Below, in pieces: positions 1-8,174 of a stretch of DNA of 51,353 nucleotides. The DNA is taken from the NCBI GenBank assembly GCA_004376895.1, contig SOIH01000022.1:1-51353 (forward strand). The letters run 5' to 3'. The DNA is from Anaerolineales bacterium (GTDB taxonomy: Bacteria; Chloroflexota; Anaerolineae; Anaerolineales; E44-bin32). Numbering within the stretch: position 1 is the stretch's first letter; each line of letters starts with the position of its first letter. Made by a program: the position numbers and the translations under genes. Below the pieces are notes generated by a model. The model was not told the DNA's origin. It searched no databases and was given only the letters and a program-made list of their open reading frames with translations.

Positions 1-45
1 GAACTTCTAATCCGACGGTTCCGCGTTCGAATCGCGGCGGGGGCG
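1..45 (+). tRNA. 3' part of tRNA-Arg (anticodon UCU), cut by the window edge
   Basis: Bases 4-10 form a seven-base anticodon loop with U33 and anticodon TCT. The T-arm is complete: stem 21-25 pairs with 33-37 around the loop TTCGAAT at 26-32. Bases 38-44 are the 3' acceptor strand and base 45 is a G discriminator. CCA is not encoded. The 5' half lies outside the window. The visible anticodon stem contains an A-C mismatch (bases 2 and 12), so a slightly degenerate copy is possible. tRNA genes are frequent integration sites, which fits the plasmid-like genes that follow. Confidence 0.75.
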
Positions 46-819
46 CCTTCTTCTTGTAAAAATTACACATAAAACCGCCCATTTCCGGACTTGTCTATTA
101 GGCAGGTTTGCATTTTCTGGTGCAGATTGGTGCAGTTTATCATCGAGAATTTCATTGCTAGGCAGTTCTACTTTGAGCGGAGTAACCAGCTCGTCCATGA
201 TTTTGGGCGTACCTGTTTCGTCAATGGGAACGCTTTGCAGGGGTGGACAGTCGAAGGGTGGGTAGCGTGTAATCGGCTCCTCTTCAGTGAGCCAACGCCT
301 ATCGTTAATCCCGATGAATAGATCAATTGTTTCCTTGCTCAGTTATATCCCCGAGTAAGGATTTCCAATAAACTAGGATGTCTTTAAATATATTCTGTCC
401 AATGTCGAGGAAGTAGAAGATCAGGCAGTATGGTATCCCATTCGGATGAAGTCAACAGGCTCGCAAACGTACCGAAAGATTGGATGGATGAGTTAAGTAG
501 CCAGCACAACCGGGAAAAACCTGTGTACGAGGGATCATGAGCTCAATGGAAAGAGCGCCTAACTTCGAATCCAATATGATCCGAGCATTCCCCACTAAGG
601 TTCCAAACCCCTATCACTCTCGCAGCTCATGAAATGACACTATCAAACCCCGAAATATGGGGATTGAAGATATATCTTTGACAATTCCTGTAAATAAATA
701 ACAACCTCATGGTCGCCGAGGGACGCCCACGTCCCGTACAAACCCCCTGTAATTTCATACAATCAAACTAAGAAATGCGTTCCGATACGCGGGTTGCCCC
801 GCTGATCTCAGGAGGATCC
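46..819. other. 774-base stretch without a supportable gene
   Basis: I see no convincing intact gene here. The stretch is AT-rich. It holds a tRNA-like relic (532-583) and a GC-rich hairpin at 720-735 with 6-bp arms GGGACG/CGTCCC. The minus strand from about 354 to 53 is open and has protein-like composition, but it lacks an upstream start and is interrupted by frameshifts, so it may be decayed coding sequence. A strong AGGAGG at 810-815 belongs to the next entry. Confidence 0.5.
532..583 (+). pseudogene. tRNA-like relic with an internal deletion
   Basis: Bases 532-538 (GGATCAT) pair perfectly with 576-582 (ATGATCC), giving a 7-bp acceptor-like stem. Inside it lies a normal D-arm: GCTC at 541-544 and GAGC at 553-556 around AATGGAAA. 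The next part contains CTTCGAATCC, which reads as half anticodon loop and half T-loop. Only one further arm fits instead of two, and it does not pair well. The simplest reading is a tRNA that lost about 20-25 bases by recombination between the similar TTCnAATC sequences of the anticodon loop and T-loop. A functional mini-tRNA is much less likely. Confidence 0.45.
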
Positions 820-1108
820 ATGCTTCCAGAACCCACGGTTACATGCCCCAACGGCCATATCAGCTGCACCCTGGAGCAGGGCGCTGCTCAAGGGATGCGG
901 CCGATGCCGCATGTGTGGAGAAACGCTCGAGAGAGCTGATCTCAGATATATCGAGTACGGGTTCTTTTTCATGATGCCACACACAAAAAGTGATTTAGCT
1001 GCTGTTCATTACCCGATTTGCTATTGGCCCATTTTCTGGGGTCGAATCCAGGCCAAACACATAATTCCCCTGGTCTTAGTTCTCGATCAAAAAGGCACAT
1101 TTTCTTGA
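820..1108 (+). pseudogene. frameshifted small zinc-ribbon-like ORF
   Basis: AGGAGG at 810-815 sits four bases before ATG 820, an excellent ribosome binding site. The first frame gives a short peptide with CPNGH followed by another Cys and stops at 937-939. Near base 890 the coding sense moves to another frame, which reads CGRCRMCGETLE and continues to 1108. Joined by a frameshift, the two frames give a Cys/His-rich module of the CxxGH...CxxCxxC kind, typical of small zinc ribbons. The region after about residue 45 looks less protein-like. A sequencing error is possible. I do not recognise the family. Confidence 0.35.
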
Positions 1109-1233
1109 AAAAGAAGGTTCTGGGATTGATACACAGCACGAAAATAAAACAAATGGATAACTAACGTTTCTCCAGAAGATTTAATGAAAGAATAGTGGCA
1201 TACAAGCTTGGCTTTCAAACACAGGAGGTTCAC

Positions 1234-2178
1234 ATGGAAAAGATCATTGGAAACGAGAAAGCAGCTCAGGAGGGAAACAATAGCAGTTATCATGGTGTTC
1301 AACTGGCAAATTCCTCATCGCTCTTTCGCAACCTTCCAAATTCTGAATCTCCTATTGATATAGTGGGAACCTCACATGGCCGCACCCACAGCGTTCTCCG
1401 GATCTTGTTTTGGCTGGCAAATCTGGAGTATCTCACCGCTGATAATTTCTGTGCGCTAGAGAGGGAGGACCGGCTGTCGATCATTGATGATCTAGAACAT
1501 CTGGAAAGTGAAAAACATATACAAAAACTGGCACTTCTCAGTGGGGATGAGAAGGATCAGGTCTGTGTTTATTATCTTGGTACGAAAGGTGCTCAGGAGG
1601 CTTCCAAGCTCATCAGTCAAAAAGTGCAGAAACCTCCGAAAAATGAGCGTAATTCTATCAACCTGTACCACGATATTGACGTAAGTGAGGCAATGGTTGG
1701 TTTGATTGTAGACCTGGGAATAGGTCGATTAGACACCCTCTTAGTTGGTAGAAGACTCAGGAAGAGAATAGGGTTCGTTTCTCGTCGGGATGGCTACTAT
1801 CCAGACGCGTATATTGGATTTTACATCGATGAGGAAAATCGGATTATTCGTCATCTTTTTCTTGAGGTTGATCGCGGCAGCGAGTTTCCTAATCAACTGA
1901 GATCTAAATTTCGTAGACTTGATAAGTACTATCGCGAGCGCCATCGGTTAGTGTTCAACTCAAACCGCTTGTTGGTCTGTGTAACTGTCCCAGATAGGAA
2001 GCGGCTTGAGAAGATGTGTGAGGTGGTCCGCGAGGTCAATTGCTGCGTGAGGATTTTTGTAGGTCTTCACCAAGAGATTGGCGATAGCCGATCATCGAAT
2101 GGGGGGTGGATAGATGCTTTAACTGAAGAAAGTAAAAATTTGTTGGAGAAGGTAGCAGATCAGGAAAGGAGTCAATGA
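1234..2178 (+). CDS. replication-relaxation family protein
   Basis: A protein of about 314 residues resembling the Replic_Relax family found on conjugative plasmids and integrated elements. Members pair an N-terminal winged-helix region with a nuclease-like fold and are thought to act in plasmid replication or mobilisation; their biochemistry is poorly known. The N-terminal helices (about residues 35-85) look wHTH-like. The family pattern is visible as YYPDAYIGF, then HLFLEVDRGSE and a KFRRLDKYY segment. ATG 1234 was chosen over 1195 because AGGAGG at 1223-1228 is five bases upstream. The next gene overlaps its stop codon (ATGA), so the two are translationally coupled. AT content is higher than in the chromosomal genes downstream. 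Confidence 0.72.
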   Translation: MEKIIGNEKAAQEGNNSSYHGVQLANSSSLFRNLPNSESPIDIVGTSHGRTHSVLRILFWLANLEYLTADNFCALEREDRLSIIDDLEHLESEKHIQKLALLSGDEKDQVCVYYLGTKGAQEASKLISQKVQKPPKNERNSINLYHDIDVSEAMVGLIVDLGIGRLDTLLVGRRLRKRIGFVSRRDGYYPDAYIGFYIDEENRIIRHLFLEVDRGSEFPNQLRSKFRRLDKYYRERHRLVFNSNRLLVCVTVPDRKRLEKMCEVVREVNCCVRIFVGLHQEIGDSRSSNGGWIDALTEESKNLLEKVADQERSQ

Positions 2179-3827
2179 TGAATAATTCGAACGGGAGTCA
2201 TAGAAACCCATTTGACAATGGAATAAGGATGATTGTGATCTTAGTCATTGGATTTGAGGTGATCTTTATAATCGCGAAAATGCTCGGGTTTGAGATGGCA
2301 ATTTTCCCGATTATGGGCTTGCTGATTATCGCAGTACCTGGTGGAGTATATTTGCTTGGTCAGTTGGCGACTAAGTTTGTCATAGCTGGCATCGTAAACT
2401 TTCGTAACCGTGACTCAACTGGAATTGTGCTCGGTGAAACCAGTGGTTGGCCATCGGTGTCAATCTTCCTTGAGGAGGACGAAAGGGAAGGACATATGGC
2501 TATTCTTGGTCGAACGGGAAGCGGGAAATCTACTCATATGAAGGCTATGATAGATCAGGATATCGTGAACTCCAAACCTCTTGTCCTTATCGATCCCCAC
2601 ACATCGGTCGCGCATCATACTGTAGATAGATGTGTTCTCCTTAACCGCATCCCTGTATTGCTTGAGCCTGATACAGAGTTCATGAACACCTTGAATCTCC
2701 TAGAAACGGGTCCAAGCTACGGTCCAAGTGATGCGGCGAAGACGGTTATGGAGGGTATTGTTCAGGCATATCTGGCGTATGAGCATGAGATACCCACAAA
2801 GATCAAGCATCTACTTGAGACAGCAGTTTACCTGCTATCCGCGGTTGATGATGGATATACACTTCTTGAGCTTCGGCGGTGGATGATTCAACCTCAATTC
2901 AGAAATGATGTAGCGGTAAAGGTAGCAGAGAAATCGGAGTCAAGTCGCTGGCTCGAAGCGAGCCATGCTCTTGGAAATTTAGAGTGGTACAACAGTCTTA
3001 CCGCCTTCCAAAAGCATGATCAAATGCAATCTTCATGGACAAGGGTTGCTGCCTTCCTGGATCATCCAGATATTCGCAAGATGCTAGGCTGCTCCAAGAG
3101 TACTTTCGATTTTGAACAGGTAAGAAATGGGAGACCGCTTGTTGTGAGCATCAGTGATCGAACAGTTCACCGCGATTCAAAAGTAGTTAATGCCGTAATC
3201 TTAACCTGGATAACACAGAAATTGCTAGAAGGTTCGATGGATATCTGGAGTGCTCGTCCAATTAGTCTTTTTGTGGATGAACTTGCTGAGATCTCACCTG
3301 AATCATTTGAGCGCGTGCTGCTGCATGGAAGAAAATGTGGGGTACACCTTACGTGCATCGTGCAGGCACAGACGATGCTCGATCACAGGTTATTTCGAAC
3401 GGTGATGGCAAATATGTCCAACTTAGTCATTTTTGCCTCGAGTGGTCCAGGTGTTGAAGCCCTTAGTCGAGAGATTATCCGACCACTTGATGCCGAGAGT
3501 AAGGAGGGTGCTGTGAATAGTTACATGGAGTTGAATAGACAAATCCATGCAATGGCGTCAAGAATCCGTGATTTAAGGAAGCATGAATTCCTCAATTGGA
3601 ACGCACATCGTCCAGGCCCTCCATTACACTGCAAGACTCCTGAAGTCCGCTGGAATCCTTTCGAGGTAGTTAAAATGAGTCGCGCACATGCACTGCGTCA
3701 AGTTGGGAGACCCGTTCGAGATATTGAAGAAGAGATACGGGAAAGAACAGAGGACCTGGACGCGCGATATGGCAGGTTACATTCTTTTGGTGGGCCTGAA
3801 CGATCAGACTTCCTTGCGCCCTGGTAG
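2175..3827 (+). CDS. VirD4/TraG-like (HerA-FtsK superfamily) conjugation ATPase
   Basis: A 550-residue membrane-anchored ATPase resembling type IV coupling proteins, which bring DNA substrates to a conjugation channel. Two hydrophobic segments lie at about residues 17-70. Then come Walker A (GRTGSGKST, near residue 113), a first acidic strand (PLVLIDPH) and Walker B (ISLFVDELAEISP) followed by a conserved Gln-containing strand (LTCIVQAQTML). The C-terminus is charged. It overlaps the replication-relaxation gene, and such pairs are common on Gram-positive-type elements. No relaxase, integrase or other T4SS gene is present in the window, so the element is either truncated here or continues upstream. 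ATG 2178 is an equally good start (AAGGAG at 2166-2171). Confidence 0.72.
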   Translation: MMNNSNGSHRNPFDNGIRMIVILVIGFEVIFIIAKMLGFEMAIFPIMGLLIIAVPGGVYLLGQLATKFVIAGIVNFRNRDSTGIVLGETSGWPSVSIFLEEDEREGHMAILGRTGSGKSTHMKAMIDQDIVNSKPLVLIDPHTSVAHHTVDRCVLLNRIPVLLEPDTEFMNTLNLLETGPSYGPSDAAKTVMEGIVQAYLAYEHEIPTKIKHLLETAVYLLSAVDDGYTLLELRRWMIQPQFRNDVAVKVAEKSESSRWLEASHALGNLEWYNSLTAFQKHDQMQSSWTRVAAFLDHPDIRKMLGCSKSTFDFEQVRNGRPLVVSISDRTVHRDSKVVNAVILTWITQKLLEGSMDIWSARPISLFVDELAEISPESFERVLLHGRKCGVHLTCIVQAQTMLDHRLFRTVMANMSNLVIFASSGPGVEALSREIIRPLDAESKEGAVNSYMELNRQIHAMASRIRDLRKHEFLNWNAHRPGPPLHCKTPEVRWNPFEVVKMSRAHALRQVGRPVRDIEEEIRERTEDLDARYGRLHSFGGPERSDFLAPW

Positions 3828-4170
3828 GATAAAGGGCAGGTAGGACCTTCGGGTTACGCCGGGGTGCGCGGCATTAAATTCCACACAAAATGATATAAAA
3901 AAATAGTACCTTACATACACCTTTCAATCATCCCACAAAGGTTGGCTAACATGGTTTAATACAAGCGTACCTTAACACGGGCGACCTCCGCCCGTAATCC
4001 CTCCGCCCTGGTCGCCGAAAGGCGACCTTGTGCGTTATTTGTTTAGCAATCCTCAAAATCTTCATACATTCCTGGTCCTCTCTTCATCACTTCTTCATTT
4101 CTACCCGATATCCTTCGTCTATGAAAGTGCAGACTATCCGTCTGCACAATAAACTGCGGAGGTAAAGCAA
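3828..4170. other. 343-base spacer with two tandem GC-rich hairpins
   Basis: No gene seen. Hairpin one is ACGGGCG (3977-3983) with CGCCCGT (3989-3995). Hairpin two is GGTCGCC (4010-4016), a GAAA tetraloop and GGCGACC (4021-4027), followed by TTGTGCGTTATTTGTTT. The second could end transcription from the element genes. GGAGG at 4158-4162 is the ribosome binding site of the next gene. The spacer is probably close to the right edge of the integrated element, but no clear attachment-site repeat of the tRNA end was found. Confidence 0.5.
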
Positions 4171-4698
4171 ATGAGTTACAAGAAAGTACTTCTAGTTCTC
4201 GGCTTGGCAGCGGTCATCGCTGGTGCAGCGGTCACGGTAAACGTAGGTTTCGCACAGGCCGAGGATCCACCGACGTATCCGGCAAATCAAACTTTCATGT
4301 CTCAACGCTCCATGCGCTGGATGTCGGAAGGGGCAGAAGGCTGGATGGCAGATGAGCTTGGAGAGGTCATGCATGACGCAATGATCGCGGCATTCGCTGA
4401 TGCTCTCGGGCTTAGCACAGCAGATCTTGAGGCGATGCTTGAATCCGGCGAGCATATGATAGATATCGCCCTCGCTCAAGAGTTCACATCGGAAGATGTG
4501 TGGAAGATCATGGAAACGGTGCGAGAAGACGCTCGTGCGGCAGTTCTGGACAGCGGAATCGAACTTCCCGAGTGGCGCGAAACAATGCCGAACAACGTGC
4601 CGTTCGGCGGCAATGAAGAATGTGAGCTGGATGCAGGTTCCGCTCGTATGGGCGGTCGGGGCGGCAGTTTAACAGAAGGTCGCTTCGCCGATAGATAG
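4171..4698 (+). CDS. secreted alpha-helical protein of unknown function
   Basis: A 175-residue protein with a clear Sec signal peptide: lysines at 4-5, a hydrophobic core to about residue 24, and a likely cut after AQA near residue 30. The middle contains LGLSTADLEAMLESGE, a helix pattern like the short repeats in DUF2680-type exported proteins. The C-terminus is Gly/Arg-rich. It precedes a two-component system, so it may be a periphery-sensing accessory protein (CpxP-like in role, not in sequence) or simply a neighbour; that is inference. A strong terminator follows, so it is transcribed separately from the regulators. Confidence 0.6.
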   Translation: MSYKKVLLVLGLAAVIAGAAVTVNVGFAQAEDPPTYPANQTFMSQRSMRWMSEGAEGWMADELGEVMHDAMIAAFADALGLSTADLEAMLESGEHMIDIALAQEFTSEDVWKIMETVREDARAAVLDSGIELPEWRETMPNNVPFGGNEECELDAGSARMGGRGGSLTEGRFADR

Positions 4699-4712
4699 GT
4701 AATTCTGTATCA

Positions 4713-4756
4713 GGGAAGCCTCCCGTGATACAAATCGGGAGGCTTCTCGCGTTTTC
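4713..4756 (+). terminator. intrinsic terminator
   Basis: A perfect 10-bp stem, AAGCCTCCCG at 4716-4725 with CGGGAGGCTT at 4736-4745, is followed by a T-rich run at 4751-4755. It ends the transcript of the secreted protein before the response-regulator promoter. Confidence 0.8.
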
Positions 4757-4799
4757 TCCTCTGCCTCAGGCCGGTGGGTGAACGTACTGTGAAAGGCAC

Positions 4800-4805
4800 T
4801 ATAAT
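4800..4805 (+). promoter_or_regulatory. TATAAT -10 box, probably giving a leaderless mRNA
   Basis: A perfect TATAAT ends six bases before ATG 4812, so transcription would start at or next to the start codon. A weak -35 candidate (GTGAAC) is at 4778-4783. There is no Shine-Dalgarno sequence, which fits leaderless translation. Confidence 0.6.
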
Positions 4806-4811
4806 CTAGGT

Positions 4812-5495
4812 ATGTCTCAAAGAATATTGATCGTCGAAGATGAAATTGAACTTGTAAAAGTTATCCGCGATTATCTGGAGAAGGCTGGATTCCGTGTTGA
4901 TTCCGTGGTTAACGGATCAGCTGCAGTTTCTGCATTCCAGCATAATCCGCCAGACCTGGTCTTGTTGGATCTCAACCTCCCGGGCATGGATGGTCTGGAT
5001 GTGGCGCGTGAGATACGACGCATAAACGATGTTCCCATCATCATGGTCACAGCCCGGGTTGAGGAGACGGATAGATTGATCGGCCTGGAGCTGGGCGCCG
5101 ATGACTACATCACCAAGCCCTTCAGTCCGAGGGAGGTTGTGGCAAGGGTGCGTGCTGTTCTACGCAGAACACAAAAGCCGGTCACAATGCCGGAGATCAT
5201 CGAAAGCGGAGATATTGTGATCGACCTTCTACGCCACACTCTGAACGTCGCCGGTCAATCGATCGATCTCACCCCCACAGAGTTCGATCTCCTTGTCGTA
5301 ATGGCTTCGCAACCCGGTCGAGCCTTCAGTCGTATGCAACTCCTCGAGTCAACGCAGGGTGAAACCTATGAGGGCTACGAGCGAACGGTTGATGCGCACA
5401 TCAAGAATTTGAGAGCGAAGATCGAAGTTGATCCGAAGAAGCCCCAATTCATTGAAACTGTATTCGGTGTAGGTTATCGCTTCCGTGATGAGTGA
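4812..5495 (+). CDS. OmpR-family response regulator
   Basis: A 227-residue DNA-binding response regulator. The receiver domain (about 1-120) has the acidic pocket ED near residue 10, phosphoacceptor Asp53, Thr80 and Lys102. The winged-helix effector domain (about 130-227) includes the LTPTEFDLLVVMA and GYRF motifs of the OmpR/PhoB family. It overlaps the histidine kinase downstream by eight or eleven bases, so the two form one operon and a cognate pair. The signal is unknown. The likely target genes include its own operon or the secreted-protein gene upstream, but no repeat operator was recognised. Confidence 0.92.
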   Translation: MSQRILIVEDEIELVKVIRDYLEKAGFRVDSVVNGSAAVSAFQHNPPDLVLLDLNLPGMDGLDVAREIRRINDVPIIMVTARVEETDRLIGLELGADDYITKPFSPREVVARVRAVLRRTQKPVTMPEIIESGDIVIDLLRHTLNVAGQSIDLTPTEFDLLVVMASQPGRAFSRMQLLESTQGETYEGYERTVDAHIKNLRAKIEVDPKKPQFIETVFGVGYRFRDE

Positions 5496-6870
5496 TCCAA
5501 AGCGACAGAGGGGTCTAAGTCTCGCCTGGAAACTGCTCTTTTCTTTCCTGACGGTCGCGTTTGTTAGTATTGGAACAGTTGCCATCATCTCAAGCCAAAC
5601 AACAGCACGGGAAGTGCGCGGGTTTGTTCTCCATGGCGAACAGTCAACGTACGCCGTCCTGTTGAAAGAACTCGAAGCCTATTATCAGGATCATGGGGGC
5701 TGGGAAGGCGTGCAAGCCATCTTGCCGGGGTCAGGGCAGAGAGGCCAATCCGGTCAGGGCCAGGGGGCTGAGGGGGGGCGCAATACCCTGCTCGCGGATG
5801 AGTCTGGAGAGATCATCATCGGTGCACCCGACAGGCAGGGTAGTAAGTTGTCACTTGTGGAGCGGTCAAGTGCATTCCCTATTGAAGTGGGCAACGAGGT
5901 TGTTGGTTATCTGGCGCCGGTCGGATTAGGGTTTTCCAACCCGGAAACCCAGTTATTCCAAGATCTTCAACGCGCCTTCTGGGTCGCATCTCTAATCGCC
6001 AGCGCCGTTGCATTGCTCCTCGGCGTGTTGTTTGTTAAAGGCTTGCTTCGTCCTGTGAATGAACTAACCGACGCCGCGCGGGCTCTGGCGGGTGGTGAAC
6101 TAAGTCGGCGGGTTGAAATCCGCACCAATGATGAAGTGGGCGAACTCTCGATGGCTTTCAACCAGATGGCCGAGAACCTGGAACTCTCTGAGGATCGCCG
6201 GAGAGAAATGACTGCAGACATCGCCCACGAACTGCGCAATCCTCTCGCGGTTATTAAGGCACGCTTAGAAGCGATCATTGATGGTGTTCACCCTCTAGAG
6301 GTTGAGAGCATCGAGCCCATTTTGGAGCAAAGCGAGCTACTAAATCGCCTCGTCGAAGACCTTCGCACGCTAGCCCTAGCAGACGCTGGACAGCTTTCAC
6401 TAGAGCGTTCGCGAACGGATCTAGGGCTCCTTGTCCAGAAAGTAGTAGAAACGTATCGCCCTGAAGCACAAACAATCGGGATTTCACTGATCGCCGATAT
6501 CCCATCGGAACCATCGATTTATGGAATGGTAGATACCGCCCGGGTCGAACAGATCCTGGGGAATCTGATCATGAACGCCCTCCGCTACACGCCCGAAGGG
6601 GGTGATGTGACCCTCCGGCTGAGGTACGACTCCCAAAGGTCGAAGGTCGTCTTGGAAGTGATCGATAGCGGGGAGGGGATTCCGGCGCCGGATCTCGAGC
6701 GAGTCTTTGAACGCCTATACCGCGTCGATCCCTCGCGCTCACGTCAGGCTGGAGGGTCTGGTCTCGGACTGGCTATCACCCGCAAGCTGGTGGAAGCGCA
6801 TGATGGCTTGATACACGCTGAAAACCGATCTGATGGCGGCGCTATCTTCAGAATTGAGCTACCGGGATGA
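5488..6870 (+). CDS. HAMP-containing sensor histidine kinase (BaeS-like)
   Basis: A 460-residue membrane kinase. TM1 lies at about residues 12-34, followed by an extracytoplasmic domain to about 160 and TM2 at about 164-185. HAMP follows to about 235. HisKA has phospho-acceptor His247 in the motif DIAHELRNPL. HATPase_c carries the N box (NLIMNALRYTPEGG), DSGEGIP and GGSGLGLAI. The external domain has a Gly/Gln-rich low-complexity loop near residues 81-98, probably a linker. ATG 5488 is used; GTG 5485 is also possible. It autophosphorylates and passes phosphate to the regulator it overlaps. The architecture matches BaeS/CpxA-type envelope sensors. Confidence 0.9.
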   Translation: MSDPKRQRGLSLAWKLLFSFLTVAFVSIGTVAIISSQTTAREVRGFVLHGEQSTYAVLLKELEAYYQDHGGWEGVQAILPGSGQRGQSGQGQGAEGGRNTLLADESGEIIIGAPDRQGSKLSLVERSSAFPIEVGNEVVGYLAPVGLGFSNPETQLFQDLQRAFWVASLIASAVALLLGVLFVKGLLRPVNELTDAARALAGGELSRRVEIRTNDEVGELSMAFNQMAENLELSEDRRREMTADIAHELRNPLAVIKARLEAIIDGVHPLEVESIEPILEQSELLNRLVEDLRTLALADAGQLSLERSRTDLGLLVQKVVETYRPEAQTIGISLIADIPSEPSIYGMVDTARVEQILGNLIMNALRYTPEGGDVTLRLRYDSQRSKVVLEVIDSGEGIPAPDLERVFERLYRVDPSRSRQAGGSGLGLAITRKLVEAHDGLIHAENRSDGGAIFRIELPG

Positions 6871-6910
6871 TTTATAGTGGGTTGTTTATTAACTTCCGGA
6901 CGCTGTGTTC

Positions 6911-6939
6911 TTGCCGCGTCTCTAGGTTAAGTCTATAAT
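6911..6939 (+). promoter_or_regulatory. sigma-70-type promoter for the dihydroorotate-dehydrogenase-like gene
   Basis: TTGCCG (6911-6916) and TATAAT (6934-6939) are separated by 17 bases. The predicted start near 6946 leaves about 89 bases of leader before ATG 7035. Confidence 0.6.
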
Positions 6940-7034
6940 TCATCGAGAAAGATCCTGAGCACCCAGGATACAGATAAGTTACAACTTTCGCATTGAGCCG
7001 TTACAGGCTCTCACTATTTCTTGGAGAGGACATC

Positions 7035-8036
7035 ATGGCTGACCTAACAACCACCTACATGGGATTGAAGCTTAAGAACCCGATTGTTCCTTCGGCTTCG
7101 CCGTTATCCCGCGAGATCGACGATATTAAAGCCCTGGAGGACGCTGGCGCTTCCGCCGTCGTCTTGTACTCACTCTTCGAGGAGCAGATTGCGATCGAGA
7201 CGGGCGAACTTTCTCATCTGCTCTCAGATGGCTCGTTGAGCCTTGCTGATGCAAGCACCTATTTCCCGCTTAAGCAGGATTACCCGCGCGATCCAGACAG
7301 CTATGTTGAGCATGTGCGGAAAGCTAAAGAGGCGGTTGATATCCCCATCATCGCCAGTATGAACGGCACGAGTAAGGGTGGATGGCTGGATTACACGCAG
7401 AAAATTGAGCAGGCGGGGGCGGATGGATTGGTGCTAAATATCTACTTCATCCCCACAACCGATACGCTTTTCGGGCTCGACATTGAGACGCTCTATCTGG
7501 ATATTCTCCGCGCGGTGAAAGAGCAGGTCAGCATCCCGGTTGCAGTCAAGTTGAGCCCGTTCTTCAGTGCCTTACCGAATTTTACCTCCCGGCTAGCCGA
7601 TGAAGGGGCAGACGCGCTGGTGCTATTCAACCGTTTTTATCAGCCGGATATCGATGTCGATAAGAAAGATATCAAACCGCATCTTAGCCTTAGTCGGCCG
7701 GAGGACATCCTTCTCCCGCTGCGTTGGATCGCAATTCTCTATAATCAGGTTGATTGCTCGCTGGCGTTGACAAGCGGTGTGCACAGCGGCAAGGGTGTGA
7801 TGAAGGCAATCCTGGCCGGAGCAGATATTGCCAATGTCTGTTCGGTTCTCTTGAAAGAGGGAGGTATCGAGCCTCTAAAGAGGATCATCGCTGATTTTGA
7901 AGCGCTGGTGGAGGTGTTTGGGGAAGACTCGCTAGAGAATTTGCGGGGGTCGCTCAGTCTTGAGAACCACGTTGAGCCGGCAGCTTTCGAGCGCTCAAGT
8001 TACATCAAGCTTCTGCAGGGATTCGGGCGTATCTAA
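7035..8036 (+). CDS. dihydroorotate dehydrogenase-like FMN protein
   Basis: A 333-residue TIM-barrel protein of the dihydroorotate/dihydropyrimidine dehydrogenase superfamily. It opens with TTYMGLKLKNPIVPSAS and has barrel strands such as IPIIASMNG and IPVAVKLSPFF, plus a flavin phosphate-binding end (SGVHSGKGVMKAILAGA). It is the paralogue annotated as dihydroorotate-dehydrogenase-like, sometimes found beside pyruvate:ferredoxin oxidoreductase. No other pyr gene is nearby, so a role in pyrimidine synthesis is not supported. ATG 7035 is preceded by GGAGAGG at 7023-7029; the in-frame start at 6993 has no such site. It is monocistronic between its own promoter and a terminator. Confidence 0.85.
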   Translation: MADLTTTYMGLKLKNPIVPSASPLSREIDDIKALEDAGASAVVLYSLFEEQIAIETGELSHLLSDGSLSLADASTYFPLKQDYPRDPDSYVEHVRKAKEAVDIPIIASMNGTSKGGWLDYTQKIEQAGADGLVLNIYFIPTTDTLFGLDIETLYLDILRAVKEQVSIPVAVKLSPFFSALPNFTSRLADEGADALVLFNRFYQPDIDVDKKDIKPHLSLSRPEDILLPLRWIAILYNQVDCSLALTSGVHSGKGVMKAILAGADIANVCSVLLKEGGIEPLKRIIADFEALVEVFGEDSLENLRGSLSLENHVEPAAFERSSYIKLLQGFGRI

Positions 8037-8124
8037 CGCCGAAATTGCAAGCTGCAAAAATAACCAGTTTCTTTGTTTGGAATTACCTCTTTCAGGAGTG
8101 AAATGGAGTAGTTCCAGTTTTAGA

Positions 8125-8172
8125 GACGAGAGGAACAGCTCCGAATCATAGATGTTCGGAGTCGTCCTTTTT
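8125..8172 (+). terminator. terminator between convergent genes
   Basis: CTCCGAA (8139-8145) pairs with TTCGGAG (8155-8161), with flanking GACGA/TCGTC as a possible outer stem, followed by CCTTTTTATT. It lies between the plus-strand dehydrogenase-like gene and minus-strand uvrB. Confidence 0.65.
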
Positions 8173-8174
8173 AT

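Noticed and set aside
7-354. Open minus-strand frame overlapping the tRNA end
   Set aside because: It has protein-like composition (for example LFIGINDRRWLTEEEP) but no proper start, and upstream frames shift repeatedly. Adjacent frames look equally plausible, so I cannot support a gene.
711-4018. GGTCGCCGA repeated at 711-719 and 4010-4018 as possible att or IS ends
   Set aside because: Nine GC-rich bases inside hairpins on both sides can occur by chance. No longer repeat and no target duplication was seen.
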